Assembly (NCBI GenBank): GCA_964242595.1
Contig: CAXTBC010000007.1
Coordinates: forward strand, 1 to 64,000
Direction: 5' to 3'
From: BOG-908 sp964242595
GTDB lineage: Bacteria; Pseudomonadota; Alphaproteobacteria; Acetobacterales; Acetobacteraceae
Length of the DNA: 64,000 nucleotides
In this document: piece by piece, positions 33,617 to 44,724 of the stretch
Layout: every line of letters begins with the position of its first letter
Numbering within the stretch: position 1 is the first letter of the stretch
Program-made: the position numbers and the translations under genes
The notes under the pieces: generated by a model
What the model saw: the letters and a program-made list of their open reading frames with translations, nothing else
The model's database searches: none
What the model was told of the DNA's origin: nothing

Positions 33617-35080
33617 GTGCCGATCTCCGTGCAAACACAGACAGCCGAGGCGCCGCCGCCCGCACCAGCCGGCCAGGCTGCGGCGTGCGGTGACGCGGGT
33701 TTCGCCGCCGTGTTGCAGGGTGTGGCGGCTCCGAAACCTGCGGGCGCCATGGTGCAGCCGCATCAGGCGGGCGCGCCGGCCAAGCCCGCACATGCGCAGG
33801 GGCCGAGCCGCGCGGCGGCGCGCGAACCGGGGCCGCAGGATGCGCCTGGTGCTGCCGTGCTTGCGGTGCAGCCGACACCTGTGCTGCCGCAGGCTGCCTG
33901 CGGCGTCGCACTGGCCCACGGCGCCCCGGTGACGGGGAATGGGCAGGCACAAGCCTCCGGGTCTGGCGGGCCGGAGCCGACCGCGCCCGCGGCGGGAACG
34001 GCCGCGGACGCCGGTGCCGCCGCGCCCGTCCCTTCCGAAGGTGTGGGCAGCAGCAACGGCGTCGGACAAACGCCTGGCTCTGCTATCACGGCACCGGCGG
34101 GTGAGGGTAATCCGGCAATCGCGGCGGAGGCGGCCAGCCAAAGCGGTCCTGCAGCCTCGCAGCCGGGCGGTTCTGCGGCAGCGAAACCCCGACCCGCCTC
34201 CCAGCAGGCGGCGGTGCGCTTCACCAGCACCGTTTCCGCCGCCAACCTTTTCATGCCGGACGATGCCGGGGCGGACCTGGACGCGGCGTCGGTGCCGCCA
34301 GGGCCGGCAGGTGGCGGTGCGGATGCTTCCCTGACCCCTGGGCCGGCGGTGGGCGCGGCTGCCCATCCGGCGCGCGTTGCGCACTTGCCCGCCACGCAAG
34401 CTGTGGCGGACGCCGCCGGCGTGGCCACCGCGGCGCCTGGCCTGGCCGACGTTCTCTCCGGAACCGGCGGCAACCTTGCCGGCGCGCCGGATGGTGGCGG
34501 TCTGCCTGGTGGCGGCCAAGCCGCCGCTCCCGCCCCGGCCACACCGGGCCAGGCGTCTGCTCCGGTGCCCGGCCAACCTACGCCGCCGCCGCTGCAACCC
34601 GCGGCGCAGCTCGGCCAGGCTGTCGCCGGTTTGCATGTAGGGGCGGACGGCAGCAGCCGCCTGACCGTGCAGCTTGCGCCCGAGTCGCTGGGTCAGGTGC
34701 GCCTGCAGATCACGCGCGACGCCGCTGGGGCGGCCGCAGTAAGCGTGCAAGTGGAGCGCGCGGACACGCTGGGCCGCCTGCAGGCCGACATCGCGCATCT
34801 GCACCAGGCCCTGGACCGTGCGGGCGTTCCCGAGCAGCGCCAAGTGACGGTCCACCTGATGCCGGCCCAGGCGAGCACGCCGGATGGGGGGGCGGCCGGC
34901 GCGGGCCTGGGGCAGGGCGCCCAGGGTGGCGGCAGTCAGGGCGGGCCCAACGGCGGCAACCAGGGCGCCCAGCACGGGCGCTCCCGCCAGCCCACCTATC
35001 AAACGGCCGATGCCAGACCGATGACCGGCGCCGGCCCGCCGCAGACGTATGACCGATCCGGCCTGAACATCACGGCCTAG
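33617..35080 (+). CDS. fliK: Flagellar hook-length control protein FliK
   Basis: FliK is the molecular ruler that switches export from hook to filament subunits. I start at GTG 33617, preceded by GGAAG, giving 487 residues (VPISVQTQTAEAPPPAP...). The long Ala/Pro/Gly-rich disordered N-terminal part (about residues 1-330) is typical. The folded C-terminal Flg_hook domain (about 340-440) contains LTVQLAPESLGQVRLQI and then QVERADTLGRLQADIAHLHQALDR-type helices. The end is Gly/Gln-rich. The ORF continues upstream to 33254, but that stretch has a quite different composition and overlaps the promoter region. Confidence 0.85.
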   Translation: MPISVQTQTAEAPPPAPAGQAAACGDAGFAAVLQGVAAPKPAGAMVQPHQAGAPAKPAHAQGPSRAAAREPGPQDAPGAAVLAVQPTPVLPQAACGVALAHGAPVTGNGQAQASGSGGPEPTAPAAGTAADAGAAAPVPSEGVGSSNGVGQTPGSAITAPAGEGNPAIAAEAASQSGPAASQPGGSAAAKPRPASQQAAVRFTSTVSAANLFMPDDAGADLDAASVPPGPAGGGADASLTPGPAVGAAAHPARVAHLPATQAVADAAGVATAAPGLADVLSGTGGNLAGAPDGGGLPGGGQAAAPAPATPGQASAPVPGQPTPPPLQPAAQLGQAVAGLHVGADGSSRLTVQLAPESLGQVRLQITRDAAGAAAVSVQVERADTLGRLQADIAHLHQALDRAGVPEQRQVTVHLMPAQASTPDGGAAGAGLGQGAQGGGSQGGPNGGNQGAQHGRSRQPTYQTADARPMTGAGPPQTYDRSGLNITA

Positions 35081-35105
35081 GCCGTCAACGCAAGGAACCC
35101 CCGCG

Positions 35106-35834
35106 ATGACCTCCATCCTAGCTGCAAGCCTGTCCCAGGCGGCGCGTCAGGCCGCCGCCGTCAACGCGGCCGGGTCCGCAAGCTCGTCCTCGGGCAGCGC
35201 CACGGCGGCGGCCAGCGCCGCCGGCGCCAACGCGCTGCAGTCGCTCGGCAGCAACTTCAACCAGTTCCTCACCCTGCTGACCACGCAGCTGCAGAACCAG
35301 GATCCCACCTCGCCCACCGACACCGACCAGTTCACCCAGGAGCTGGTGCAGTTCACCGGGGTGCAGCAATCGGTGGCCACCAACACCAACCTGACGCAGC
35401 TGATCTCGCTGCAGCAGGGCTCGCAGGTGCTGCAGTCCTCGCAGGTGACCGGTCACCAGGCTACCGTCACCGCCGGCCAGATCGCGCTGCAGAACGGCAC
35501 CGGCGAGGTCACCTTCAACACGGCCGCCGCCGAGCCGGTGCAGATCGCCATCGTCAACAGCGCCGGCCAGGCGGTGCGCGACGTCTCGCTCACCTCGCAG
35601 GCGGGCAGCAACAGCTGGACCTGGAACGGCCAGGACAACGCGGGCAACACGCTGCCGGACGGCGCCTACGGCGTGGCGCTGGAGACCGGGACGAGCGGTG
35701 CCACGGCGACCGCGGTGCCGTTCAGCGTGGTGGGCACGGCGACCGGACTGACGAACGGGGCCAGCGGGCTGACGCTGCAGCTGGGCGGGGTGTCGGTGCC
35801 GTTGGCCAAGGTGCAGGCGATTTCCTCGCAGTAG
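35106..35834 (+). CDS. flgD: Flagellar hook capping protein FlgD
   Basis: FlgD caps the growing hook. The 242-residue product has the FlgD N-terminal motif FNQFLTLLTTQLQNQDPTSPTD with the following FTQELVQFTGVQQSV. A FlgD Ig-like/Tudor region contains SNSWTWNGQDNAGNTLPDGAY. It is 25 bp downstream of fliK, the usual fliK-flgD arrangement. A family B repeat follows immediately. Confidence 0.94.
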   Translation: MTSILAASLSQAARQAAAVNAAGSASSSSGSATAAASAAGANALQSLGSNFNQFLTLLTTQLQNQDPTSPTDTDQFTQELVQFTGVQQSVATNTNLTQLISLQQGSQVLQSSQVTGHQATVTAGQIALQNGTGEVTFNTAAAEPVQIAIVNSAGQAVRDVSLTSQAGSNSWTWNGQDNAGNTLPDGAYGVALETGTSGATATAVPFSVVGTATGLTNGASGLTLQLGGVSVPLAKVQAISSQ

Positions 35835-35835
35835 A

Positions 35836-35967
35836 GGAAGAAAGGCCTTCTTTTTCGAGAAAAAGAAGCAAAAAGCTTTTGTCCGTTTGGCGCGGCTCTC
35901 TCCGCCAGCACCCGACAGGGAACAAAAGCTTTTTGGTTCTTTTTCTCGAAAAAGAACTGCTTTCTTA
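35836..35967 (+). repeat. Repeat family B, full copy
   Basis: The left arm is AGGCCTTCTTTTTCGAGAAA then AAAAAGCTTTTGTCC. The right arm is CGACAGGGAACAAAAGCTTT then TTCTTTTTCTCGAAAAAGAA. It separates flgD from fliF. Confidence 0.87.
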
Positions 35968-36029
35968 ACCTCCGCAAGCCGTTCCATTCCGTTAACGTTC
36001 TGGCAAGCGGCGCACGCCAATCTGCGCCC

Positions 36030-37685
36030 ATGAAACCCGTCCTTGAAGGCCTGCGCGCCCTCGGCCCTGCCCGCCTCATGGCGTTGGCAGCCGTGGGGAT
36101 CGGCATGCTCGTCATGCTGGCGTTGCTGGCGCTGCACGGTGGCGCGCCGGCTCAGCAGGCACTGCTCTACGCGGACCTGGACCTGCGCGAGGCCGCGCAG
36201 ATGACCGAGGCGCTGGACCGCGCGCACGTCGTCCACCAGGAAAGCGGCAACGGCGACCGGATCACCGTGTCCTCGGCCGACGTGGCGCGCGCCCGCCTGC
36301 TCCTGGCCAAGGACGGCCTGCCCTCCGGCGGCTCGATCGGCTACGAGATATTCGACCGTGGCGACGCGATGACGTCCAGCCAGTTCCAGCAGGACATCAA
36401 CGAGACGCGGGCGATGGAGGGCGAGCTCGCGCGCAGCATCCGCATGTTGCAGGGCGTGCGCGGCGCCCGCGTGCACCTGGTTCTGCCCAAGCGCCAGCCG
36501 TTCTCGCGGGACGTGCAGGCCGCCCAGGCGAGCGTGGTGCTGACGATGGCCGGCGCCGCCAGGCTGGACTCCCAGGGTGTGCAGGCGGTGCTGAACCTGG
36601 TTGCCGCAGCGGTGCCCGGCCTCAAGCCGCAGGGCATCGCCATCATCGACAGCCGTGGCAACCTGCTCGCCCGCGCCGGCCAGCCGGCCGGCGACGAGAC
36701 GGCGGCGGCGCAGACCTCCGAGGAGCTGCACAGGGCCACCGAGCTGCGGCTGTCGCGCGCCGTCGAGGAGATGCTCGAGCAGAGCCTGGGTGCCGGCAGG
36801 GTGCGCGCCGAGGCGGCCGTGGAGATGAACTTCGACCGGGTGAACGAGACGGCGGAAAGCTTCAACCCGGACCAGCAGGTGGTGCGCAGCACGCAGACGA
36901 GCAACGAGAAGAACAACAGCACCGAGGCCGACAAGCCGGTCTCCGTGCAGAACAACCTGCCCAACGCGGACGCGGGGCAGGGCCAGTCCGGCTCAGCCCA
37001 GCAGAAGCAGGAGGAGACGACGAATTACGAGATCGGCAAGACGGTGCGCACGCTGGTCCGCGAACAGCCGCAGATCGCCCGCATCTCGCTGGCCGTGATG
37101 ATCGACGGCGTGGTGCAAGTGGGGCGCGACGGCAAGCCGGCCTGGAGCGAGCGCAGCCCCGAGGACATCGCGCGAATACGCAAGCTGGTGCAGAGCGCCA
37201 TCGGCTACGACGAGAAACGCGGCGACAAGGTGGAGGTGGTCTCGATGCGCTTCGCCGCCGGCGAGGATGCTGCCGCCGCGCCGTCGGCTGGGCTGCTGGG
37301 GATCGGTCTGGAGAAGACGGACCTGCTCGGCCTAGGCCAGTCGGCGATCCTGGCGGTGGTCGTGCTCCTCGCCCTGGTCTTCGTGCTCCGGCCGATGGCC
37401 ATCCGCCTCTCTGCAATGACGCCGCAGGGCATGCTGGGCGGCGGCGACCTGCTGCTGGCCGGACCCGGCGGCAGCTTCGCCGCCACCACGTCCCGCGGCC
37501 CGGCCGGCCGGCCGGCGATGACGGGCGGGGCGGCGCTGCTGGCTGACGAAAGCATGGTGGAGATGGACAACATTGAAGGCCAGCTTAGGGCCTCTTCGAT
37601 CCGCAAGCTGGCCGACATGGTGGAGAAGCACCCCGAGGAGAGCCTGTCGATCATGCGCGGCTGGATCACGCAGGAGCCGGGATAG
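36030..37685 (+). CDS. fliF: Flagellar MS-ring protein FliF
   Basis: FliF forms the MS-ring in the inner membrane, the base on which the motor is built. The 551-residue product has an N-terminal TM helix (about residues 15-36) and ring-building modules with LLYADLDLREAAQMTEAL and GYEIFDRGDAMTSSQFQQDI. A low-complexity periplasmic loop (about 280-330) is followed by a second TM helix (about 435-455). The cytoplasmic FliG-binding tail reads QLRASSIRKLADMVEKHPEE. No clear SD is seen before the ATG. It heads the fliF-fliG-fliH-fliN-flbD-flhA operon. Confidence 0.95.
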   Translation: MKPVLEGLRALGPARLMALAAVGIGMLVMLALLALHGGAPAQQALLYADLDLREAAQMTEALDRAHVVHQESGNGDRITVSSADVARARLLLAKDGLPSGGSIGYEIFDRGDAMTSSQFQQDINETRAMEGELARSIRMLQGVRGARVHLVLPKRQPFSRDVQAAQASVVLTMAGAARLDSQGVQAVLNLVAAAVPGLKPQGIAIIDSRGNLLARAGQPAGDETAAAQTSEELHRATELRLSRAVEEMLEQSLGAGRVRAEAAVEMNFDRVNETAESFNPDQQVVRSTQTSNEKNNSTEADKPVSVQNNLPNADAGQGQSGSAQQKQEETTNYEIGKTVRTLVREQPQIARISLAVMIDGVVQVGRDGKPAWSERSPEDIARIRKLVQSAIGYDEKRGDKVEVVSMRFAAGEDAAAAPSAGLLGIGLEKTDLLGLGQSAILAVVVLLALVFVLRPMAIRLSAMTPQGMLGGGDLLLAGPGGSFAATTSRGPAGRPAMTGGAALLADESMVEMDNIEGQLRASSIRKLADMVEKHPEESLSIMRGWITQEPG

Positions 37686-37687
37686 AC

Positions 37688-38701
37688 ATGGCGCGCATTG
37701 CCGAACGTCACGAGCTGAACGGGCCGCAGAAAGCCGCGGTGCTGATGCTGGCGATGGGCGAGGAGCATTGCTCCCGCCTGCTGAACCTGATGCACGAGGA
37801 GGAGATCAAGGAGGTTTCCAGCGCCATGGCCCAGCTCGGCTCCGTGCGCGCCGAGACCGTGGAACAACTCTGCCAGCAGTTCTCCGAGAGCATGGGCGCT
37901 GCCGGCACGCTCGTCGGCAACTTCGAGAGCACCGAACGGCTGCTGCAAAAATCCCTGCCGCGCGAGCGGGTGGGCCAGATCATGGACGAGATACGCGGGC
38001 CCGCCGGCCGCACGATGTGGGACAAGCTGGGCAACGTGAACGAGGCGGTGCTGGCGAACTATCTCAAGAACGAATATCCGCAGACCGTGGCCGTGGTGCT
38101 GAGCAAGGTGCGCGCCGAACACGCCGCCCGCGTGCTGACGCTGCTGCCCGAAAGCTTCGCGATGGAAGTGGTGATGCGCATGCTGCGCATGGAAAGCATC
38201 CAGCGCGACGTGCTCGACGGCGTGGAGCGCACGTTGCGGGCCGAGTTCATGAGCAACCTGGCGCGCAGCACGCGGCGCGACGCGCACGAGGTGATGGCCG
38301 ACATCTTCAACAACCTGGACCGCCAGGCCGAGACGCGCTTCCTCGCCGCCCTGGAGGAACGCAACAGGGAGGCGGCCGAGCGCATCAAGGCGCTGATGTT
38401 TACCTTCGACGACCTCAGCCGCCTGACGCCGCCCTCGATGCAGGTGCTGCTCCGGTCGGTCGACAAGGAGAAGCTGCCGCTGGCGCTGAAGGGCGCGTCC
38501 GAGAAGCTACGCGAAATGTTCTTCAAGTGCCTGTCCGAGCGCGCCGGCAAGATGTTGCAGGAAGACATCGACGCGCTGGGTCCGGTGAAGCTGCGCGACG
38601 TCGACGAGGCGCAGGCCGCCATCGTGCTGGCTGCCAAGGAGCTGGCGCAAACCGGCGAGCTCGACATCGGCGGCGGCAAGGATGACGAGATGCTCTACTG
38701 A
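37688..38701 (+). CDS. fliG: Flagellar motor switch protein FliG
   Basis: FliG couples stator ions to rotation. The 337-residue product has an N-terminal FliF-binding domain with LNGPQKAAVLMLAMGEEHCS. A middle armadillo domain follows (EYPQTVAVVLSKVRAEHAA). The C-terminal torque helix contains MFTFDDLSRLTPPSMQVLL and charged residues that face MotA. It starts 2 bp after fliF and its stop overlaps the fliH start (TGATG). Confidence 0.96.
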   Translation: MARIAERHELNGPQKAAVLMLAMGEEHCSRLLNLMHEEEIKEVSSAMAQLGSVRAETVEQLCQQFSESMGAAGTLVGNFESTERLLQKSLPRERVGQIMDEIRGPAGRTMWDKLGNVNEAVLANYLKNEYPQTVAVVLSKVRAEHAARVLTLLPESFAMEVVMRMLRMESIQRDVLDGVERTLRAEFMSNLARSTRRDAHEVMADIFNNLDRQAETRFLAALEERNREAAERIKALMFTFDDLSRLTPPSMQVLLRSVDKEKLPLALKGASEKLREMFFKCLSERAGKMLQEDIDALGPVKLRDVDEAQAAIVLAAKELAQTGELDIGGGKDDEMLY

Positions 38702-39408
38702 TGGACGGTTCCAACGCTGCCTTCCTGTTCGACCAGCCGCTCTCGTCCGGCCAGGCCTACGCTTCGGCCGGAGGCATCCTCTACATCGAGGATTTCGATG
38801 ATGAGCCTTCGCCCGAACCTGATCCCGCCCCGCCGGAGCCGGCGCCACCCAGCTTCACGGCCGCCGAGCTGGACGCCGCCCGCGAGGCCGGCCGGCAGGA
38901 GGGGCTGTCGGCTGCCTTGGCCGATGCGCAGCTCGTGCAGGCCGAGCTGCAGGCTGCCGCCACGCAATCGGTTGCCGACGGCCTGGCGGCCGCGCGCACC
39001 GGGCTCAAGGCGCTTGCCGACGCCCATGCCGGCGAGCTGTCCAGGACCGTCCTGGCGGTGCTGGTGGCCTGCGTGCCGGAAGTCATGCGCTGCCACGCGA
39101 TCGTCGAGCTGCAGGCGATGACCGCCGCCCTGGCGCCAGGCCTGGCTTGCGAGCCGGAACTGCGCGTGCGCGCGCATCCTGGCCTGGCCGACGGCGTGCG
39201 CGAGATGCTGATCGGCGTGCTGCCGGCGGACACCTGCGTGCTGGCGGTCTGCGCCGATGCCACGCTGGCGGAAGGCGACGTGCAGGTCGCCTGGCAGGGC
39301 GGCCGCGCCAAGCGCGATTGCGCCGCCGTCTGGTCCCAAGTCCGCACGGCCCTGGAGCCGCTCGGCTTGCCTACAATCGAGGAGGTTTGCCATGGCCGCA
39401 CATGCTGA
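38701..39408 (+). CDS. fliH: Flagellar export ATPase regulator FliH
   Basis: FliH binds the export ATPase FliI and FliN. The 235-residue product has an acidic, Pro-rich N-terminus (IEDFDDEPSPEPDPAPPEP). A helical stalk comes next (about residues 55-130, AARTGLKALADAHAGELSR) and then a C-terminal domain with VRAHPGLADGVREML. Sequence conservation in this family is weak, so the name rests partly on position between fliG and fliN. Its 3' end overlaps fliN by 17 nt. FliI itself is not in the window. Confidence 0.8.
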   Translation: MDGSNAAFLFDQPLSSGQAYASAGGILYIEDFDDEPSPEPDPAPPEPAPPSFTAAELDAAREAGRQEGLSAALADAQLVQAELQAAATQSVADGLAAARTGLKALADAHAGELSRTVLAVLVACVPEVMRCHAIVELQAMTAALAPGLACEPELRVRAHPGLADGVREMLIGVLPADTCVLAVCADATLAEGDVQVAWQGGRAKRDCAAVWSQVRTALEPLGLPTIEEVCHGRTC

Positions 39409-39712
39409 GTTCACCGAGATCACCACGCCGTTCCCGGCCGGCGAGACGCCGGCCCGCAACGCGCGCGACCTGGAGGCCGTCTACGACATTCCGGTCACCG
39501 TCAGCGCCGTGCTGGGACGCACCACCATGCAGGTGAGCCAGCTGCTCAAGCTCGGCCGCGGCGCCGTCGTCGAGCTGGACCGCAAGCTGGGAGAGGCGAT
39601 CGACGTCTACGTCAACAACCGGCTCGTGGCGCGTGGCGAGGTGGTGATGGTGGACGACAACCGGCTCGGCATTACGATGACCGAGATCGTCAAGGCCGAC
39701 CGTGGCGGCTGA
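39392..39712 (+). CDS. fliN: Flagellar motor switch protein FliN
   Basis: A 106-residue C-ring protein with a single SpoA domain. After a short N-terminal extension it reads YDIPVTVSAVLGRTTMQVSQ, LKLGRGAVVELDRKLGEAID and VYVNNRLVARGEVVMVDDN, with the ending LGITMTEIVKAD. GAGGAGG lies about 7 nt before the ATG, inside the 3' end of fliH. Confidence 0.95.
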   Translation: MAAHAEFTEITTPFPAGETPARNARDLEAVYDIPVTVSAVLGRTTMQVSQLLKLGRGAVVELDRKLGEAIDVYVNNRLVARGEVVMVDDNRLGITMTEIVKADRGG

Positions 39713-39721
39713 GGCACTCCG

Positions 39722-41049
<1,328 letters not shown>

Positions 41050-41050
<1 letters not shown>

Positions 41051-43122
41051 TGGCGCAGGCACTCACCCTCGGCGGCCTCGGCGCGCGCTACCGCCGCTAC
41101 CTCCCTGGCACCGACGTCGGTTTGGCGCTGGCCGTGTTCTGCCTGCTGTCGCTGCTGGTCCTGCCGCTGCCCACCATGTTGCTCGATCTCGGCCTGGCGC
41201 TGTCGATCACCGCCTCGGTGCTGGTGCTGATGGTGGCGCTGTTCCTGGAACGGCCGCTGGACTTCACCAGCTTCCCGCAGCTGCTGCTGCTGACCACGCT
41301 GCTGCGCCTCTCGCTCAACGTGGCCACCACCAGGCTCATCCTCAGCCACGGCAACGAGGGGCCGACGGCCGCCGGCCACGTGGTGGCGGCCTTCGGCGGC
41401 TTCCTGATGGGCGGCGACGTGGTAATCGGCGTGATCCTGTTCGCCATCCTGCTGGTGGTGAACTTCATGGTGATCACCAAGGGTTCCGGACGCATCGCCG
41501 AGGTGGCCGCGCGCTTCAGCCTGGATTCGATGCCGGGCAAGCAGATGGCGATCGACGCGGACATGAACGCCGGGGTCATCAACGAGAAGGTGGCGCGCCG
41601 GCGGAGGCGCGAGCTGGAGGAGGAGAGCGGCTTCTACGGTGCCATGGACGGTGCTGCGAAGTTCGTGCGTGGCGACGCGATCGCCGGGCTGTTGATCACC
41701 TCGATCAACATCGTGGGCGGGCTGGCGATCGGGCTGATCCGCCACGCCATGGCGTTCAGCGACGCCGCCAACACCTTCACCACGCTGACCGTGGGCGACG
41801 GGCTGGTGACGCAGATCCCGGCGCTGCTGGTCTCCACAGCAGCGGGCATCGTGGTGACGAAGGGCGGGGTGGAAGGACGGGCGGACACCGCGCTGGTGGC
41901 GCAGCTGGGCGGCGGCTACAAGCCGATGGCACTGGCCGGCGGTGCTGCCGTGGTGCTGGCGATGATGCCAGGGCTGCCGGCGCTGCCCTTCTTGGCGCTA
42001 GCGGGCCTGGCCGGCGGCGGCGCCTGGCTTCGCTACACCCATCCTGTGCCCGAACCCGAGTCTGACACGCCGGCACCGGCACCGGCACCGGCCGAGCCGC
42101 CAATGGCCGAGGCGATGCGGATCGACATGATCCGTGTGGAGCTGGGGTATGGGCTGTTGCCGATGGCCGGCGGCGACCAGCCCAAGCTGACCGATCAGAT
42201 ACGCGGCTTGCGGCGTTCCATCGCGACCGAGTTCGGCTTCGTGCTGCCGCCGGTTCGCATTCAAGACAACCTCCAGCTCGGCGCGGATTGCTACGCCATC
42301 AAGATCAAGGAGATCGACGCGGGGAAGGGGGAGCTCCGCCCGCTGAGCCTGCTGGTGATGGACCCGCGCGGCGGGGTGCCCGCGATGCAGGGCGAGCGCA
42401 CCACGGAACCCGCCTTCGGCTTGCCGGCGCTGTGGATCGACAGTTCCCAGCGGGAGGAGGCGATGGTGCGCGGGTGTACGGTAGTGGACCCGCCAAGTGT
42501 GCTGGCCACGCACCTGACCGAGCTTGTGCGCGAGATGATGGCCGAGCTGCTGTCCTACGCAGAGACCCAGAAGCTGATCGACGACTTGCCGCGCGAGCAG
42601 CAGAAGCTCGTTGCCGACCTGATCCCTGCGGTGATCTCGGTAGGCGGCGTGCAGCGCGTGCTGCAGGCGTTGCTGGCCGAGCGGGTGTCCATCCGCGACT
42701 TGCCGACGATCCTGGAGGGCGTGCACGAAGCGTGCACCGGCAACGCGCGCGGCATCGGCGCCATTGTGGCTACCGTGCGTGCCCGGCTCGCCCGGCAGAT
42801 CAGCGACAGCCATGCCGGTCCGGATGGTGCGATACCCATGATCACGCTGTCGTCGGATTGGGAGATGGCGTTTGCCGAAAGCCTGGCTGGACCGCCTGAG
42901 GACCGCCAGCTGGCGATGGCACCCAGCAAGCTTGGCGAGTTCATGCGACGGTTTCGCGAAGTGTTTGACCAGCATGGCGCCGAGCAGCCTGTCCTGCTGA
43001 CCAGTCCCGGCATACGCGTGCCGGTGCGCAGCATCGTCGAGCGGCTGCGGCCATCAACGCCTGTGTTGTCGCACAACGAGGTATCGGCGCGAGCTCGGGT
43101 CCGCACCCTAGCGACGTGTTAG
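41050..43122 (+). CDS. flhA: Flagellar export gate protein FlhA
   Basis: FlhA is the major gate of the flagellar type III export apparatus. The 690-residue product has eight N-terminal membrane helices (about residues 20-330). The FHIPEP signature is present as EVAARFSLDSMPGKQMAID. A cytoplasmic region is also seen (about 345-690; ELGYGLLPMAGGDQPKL, and AETQKLIDDLPREQQKL). The ending ARARVRTLATC is close to the family norm. It overlaps the flbD stop (TGATG). Downstream the operon gives way to transposase relics. Confidence 0.95.
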
Positions 43123-43356
43123 GTTCTCCTGAGTTCTTGGTCCGAAAATGTGCAAGACAGTCAGCAACTCAACGCCAGCAGCTCGAGTGCTCTTACCAAC
43201 TATGAGTGCTGTAGCTTAGTAACAAGATTCCGCATCGGCTGGTGCAGACCGTCGGCACCGGTATGAGAAAACCCCTTAATTGCCGATGATACCTGCTTTA
43301 GCAGCCTGTCGGATTTGCGTTCTGGTTGAACGGCATGAGCGGGTTTGTGTGTCGAA

Positions 43357-43600
43357 TCATGTGGCCTGCACTCGCTGTAGCCGGCGGCAGTTGTAGGTGA
43401 GTGCGATCAGCATCCACTCGGTTGCGGTCTTGCTGAGGCTGCGCAGGCGGAAGCGGGTGAAGCCTATCGCACTTCTGATGATGCCAAACACGGATTCGAC
43501 GGTCTTTTTGGATTTTTGTAGTGGGCTTGGGCATCCTCGGTCTCCAGCTTGGCTTTCATGGCGATGCGCCTGCCAACCGCATCGACTGGAGCCGGGCCTG
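43357..43600 (-). pseudogene. IS1182-family transposase C-terminal relic
   Basis: On the minus strand one frame gives KKTVESVFGIIRSAIGFTRF, LRSLSKTATEWMLIALTYN and CRRL, the DDE-domain end of IS1182-type transposases. The segment before it, AMKAKLETEDAQAHYK, is in another frame, so there is at least one frameshift. No start, no catalytic first Asp and no intact ends are present. The stop is at 43357. Confidence 0.72.
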
Positions 43601-43639
43601 CATGGACAGTTGCTCCATTGCGGCCAAAAAGGGGGTGCT

Positions 43640-44065
43640 GCAGTGTGCCCAAACCTAACGGATCGAGGCAGGCCCGTACTAAACGTCATGTGACCACTGA
43701 CTGCCGCGCATCCCGCTCGCTCTCCTGCTAACCTGCGCCAACGTCCACGACAGCGTGCCGTTGGAAAACCTGCTCGACGTCGCTCCCGCGGTTGGCGGCA
43801 AGCTTGGCAGCCCCGGTGAGGGCCAGATAAGCTGCACGCCGACATGGGCCTACGATCATCGACGATGCCGACGTGCCTCCGCCAGTGGCGGAATCAAGCC
43901 ACGCATTGCCGTCAAGGCGTTGAGACGAGCCAGAAACTGGTGCGCCACACACGGCTCGTCGAACGTAGCTGCGCCAAGCTGAACCGCTTCCGCCGCCTCA
44001 CCACACGATACGAATACAGAACCGATATGTCATCATGCCTTCACCTCCCTCGCATGCTCCATCAT
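43640..44065 (+). pseudogene. IS5-family transposase relic with several frameshifts
   Basis: Reading across frames gives PNLTDRGRP, TKRHVTTDCR, IPLALLLTCANVHDSVPLEN, LLDVAPAVGGKLGSPGEG, DKLHAD, WAYDHRRCRRASASGGIKPR, then VETSQKLVRHTRLVERSCAK and NRFRRLTTRYEYRTD. This is the DDE domain of an IS5-family transposase of the IS427/IS1031 type, including the catalytic D-K-LHAD strand and the R-x-VER segment. At least four frameshifts separate the blocks. It lies head to head with the IS1182 relic. Just downstream, near 44085, is a sequence like the end of the 138-bp MITE. Confidence 0.72.
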
Positions 44066-44158
44066 CTGCATGCGAGCCCTAAATCCGAGGTTTTGAAGGC
44101 ACTCTAAGACAGGCATCGGTTTGCGACGGCGTGGGCAAAGCGTCGCGCGCATTTGAGA

Positions 44159-44419
44159 TCAGTGTAACGCTCGTTGAAAGTCGGTATGTCGAAGGCGGCC
44201 GTTGGTGATAAGAGATGTTCCAGCAACGCGCACGGAATGAAGTTTGCCGTCCAATTGCCTGGACCAGAAGTCGAGGAATTTGTGAAGAACCGGGAAACGC
44301 GGGGCTAGATCCATCTCTTGCCAGACGTATGTTTGTAGGAGGCCAGGGTGGTCGGGCAGGTGATAGAGAATCTCCGCAGTGGTGAGGCGGTATCCGCTTG
44401 TTTGGCTCTCCAGGCGCAT
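44159..44419 (-). CDS. usg: Usg-family protein
   Basis: A small conserved alphaproteobacterial protein of 86 residues with no firmly known function. The hallmark blocks are YRLTTAEILYHLPDHPGLLQ, TYVWQEMDLAPRFPVL and FLDFWSRQLDGKLHSVRV, so the domain is complete. It is the only apparently intact gene between transposase relics in the 43.1-46.0 kb stretch. A start at ATG 44419 gives the usual family length. Confidence 0.82.
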   Translation of the reverse strand: MRLESQTSGYRLTTAEILYHLPDHPGLLQTYVWQEMDLAPRFPVLHKFLDFWSRQLDGKLHSVRVAGTSLITNGRLRHTDFQRALH

Positions 44420-44638
44420 GTATGTTCCTTATTCGGTTCCGGCCTTTTCGGCCGGGCAGCAGGGTGGCCCTGTCGTGCGGTTAATCGTCAGTCGACGACA
44501 CCGCTGCGCTGAGAGCAACGCAGGATGTCGTACCTGTAACCGTCTTGGCAAAAGAAAAATATTACACTAACATCTCTTTAGCACTCACGGTATTGTAGTG
44601 CTGCTTACCTCAACATTGAGTATGGTAAACTCTGGACG

Positions 44639-44665
44639 TCAGCACTCTCGTTGTGAGAGTGCTGA
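44639..44665 (+). promoter_or_regulatory. CIRCE operator (HrcA-binding heat-shock element)
   Basis: TCAGCACTC-N9-GAGTGCTGA matches the CIRCE consensus TTAGCACTC-N9-GAGTGCTAA with one substitution per arm, kept symmetric. The complementarity extends further outward (GACGTC...GACGTC), giving a 15-bp stem and a 5-nt loop at 44635-44669. It lies about 60 bp upstream of the groES relic, the standard position for HrcA control of groESL. Confidence 0.88.
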
Positions 44666-44724
44666 CGTCTGCCCTGTGCCGTTGGTCGGTGGGTCGAATA
44701 CCGCTCCCCTGACGAGCCATTTGC

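Noticed and set aside
36000..36029. A sigma-54-like sequence (TGGCAAGCGGCGC) upstream of fliF.
   Set aside because: The GG-to-GC spacing is 8 nt rather than 10, so it does not fit the sigma-54 rule.
44635..44669. The strong hairpin was first read as a terminator.
   Set aside because: It has no U-tract, and its core matches CIRCE with the exact N9 spacing upstream of a groES relic.
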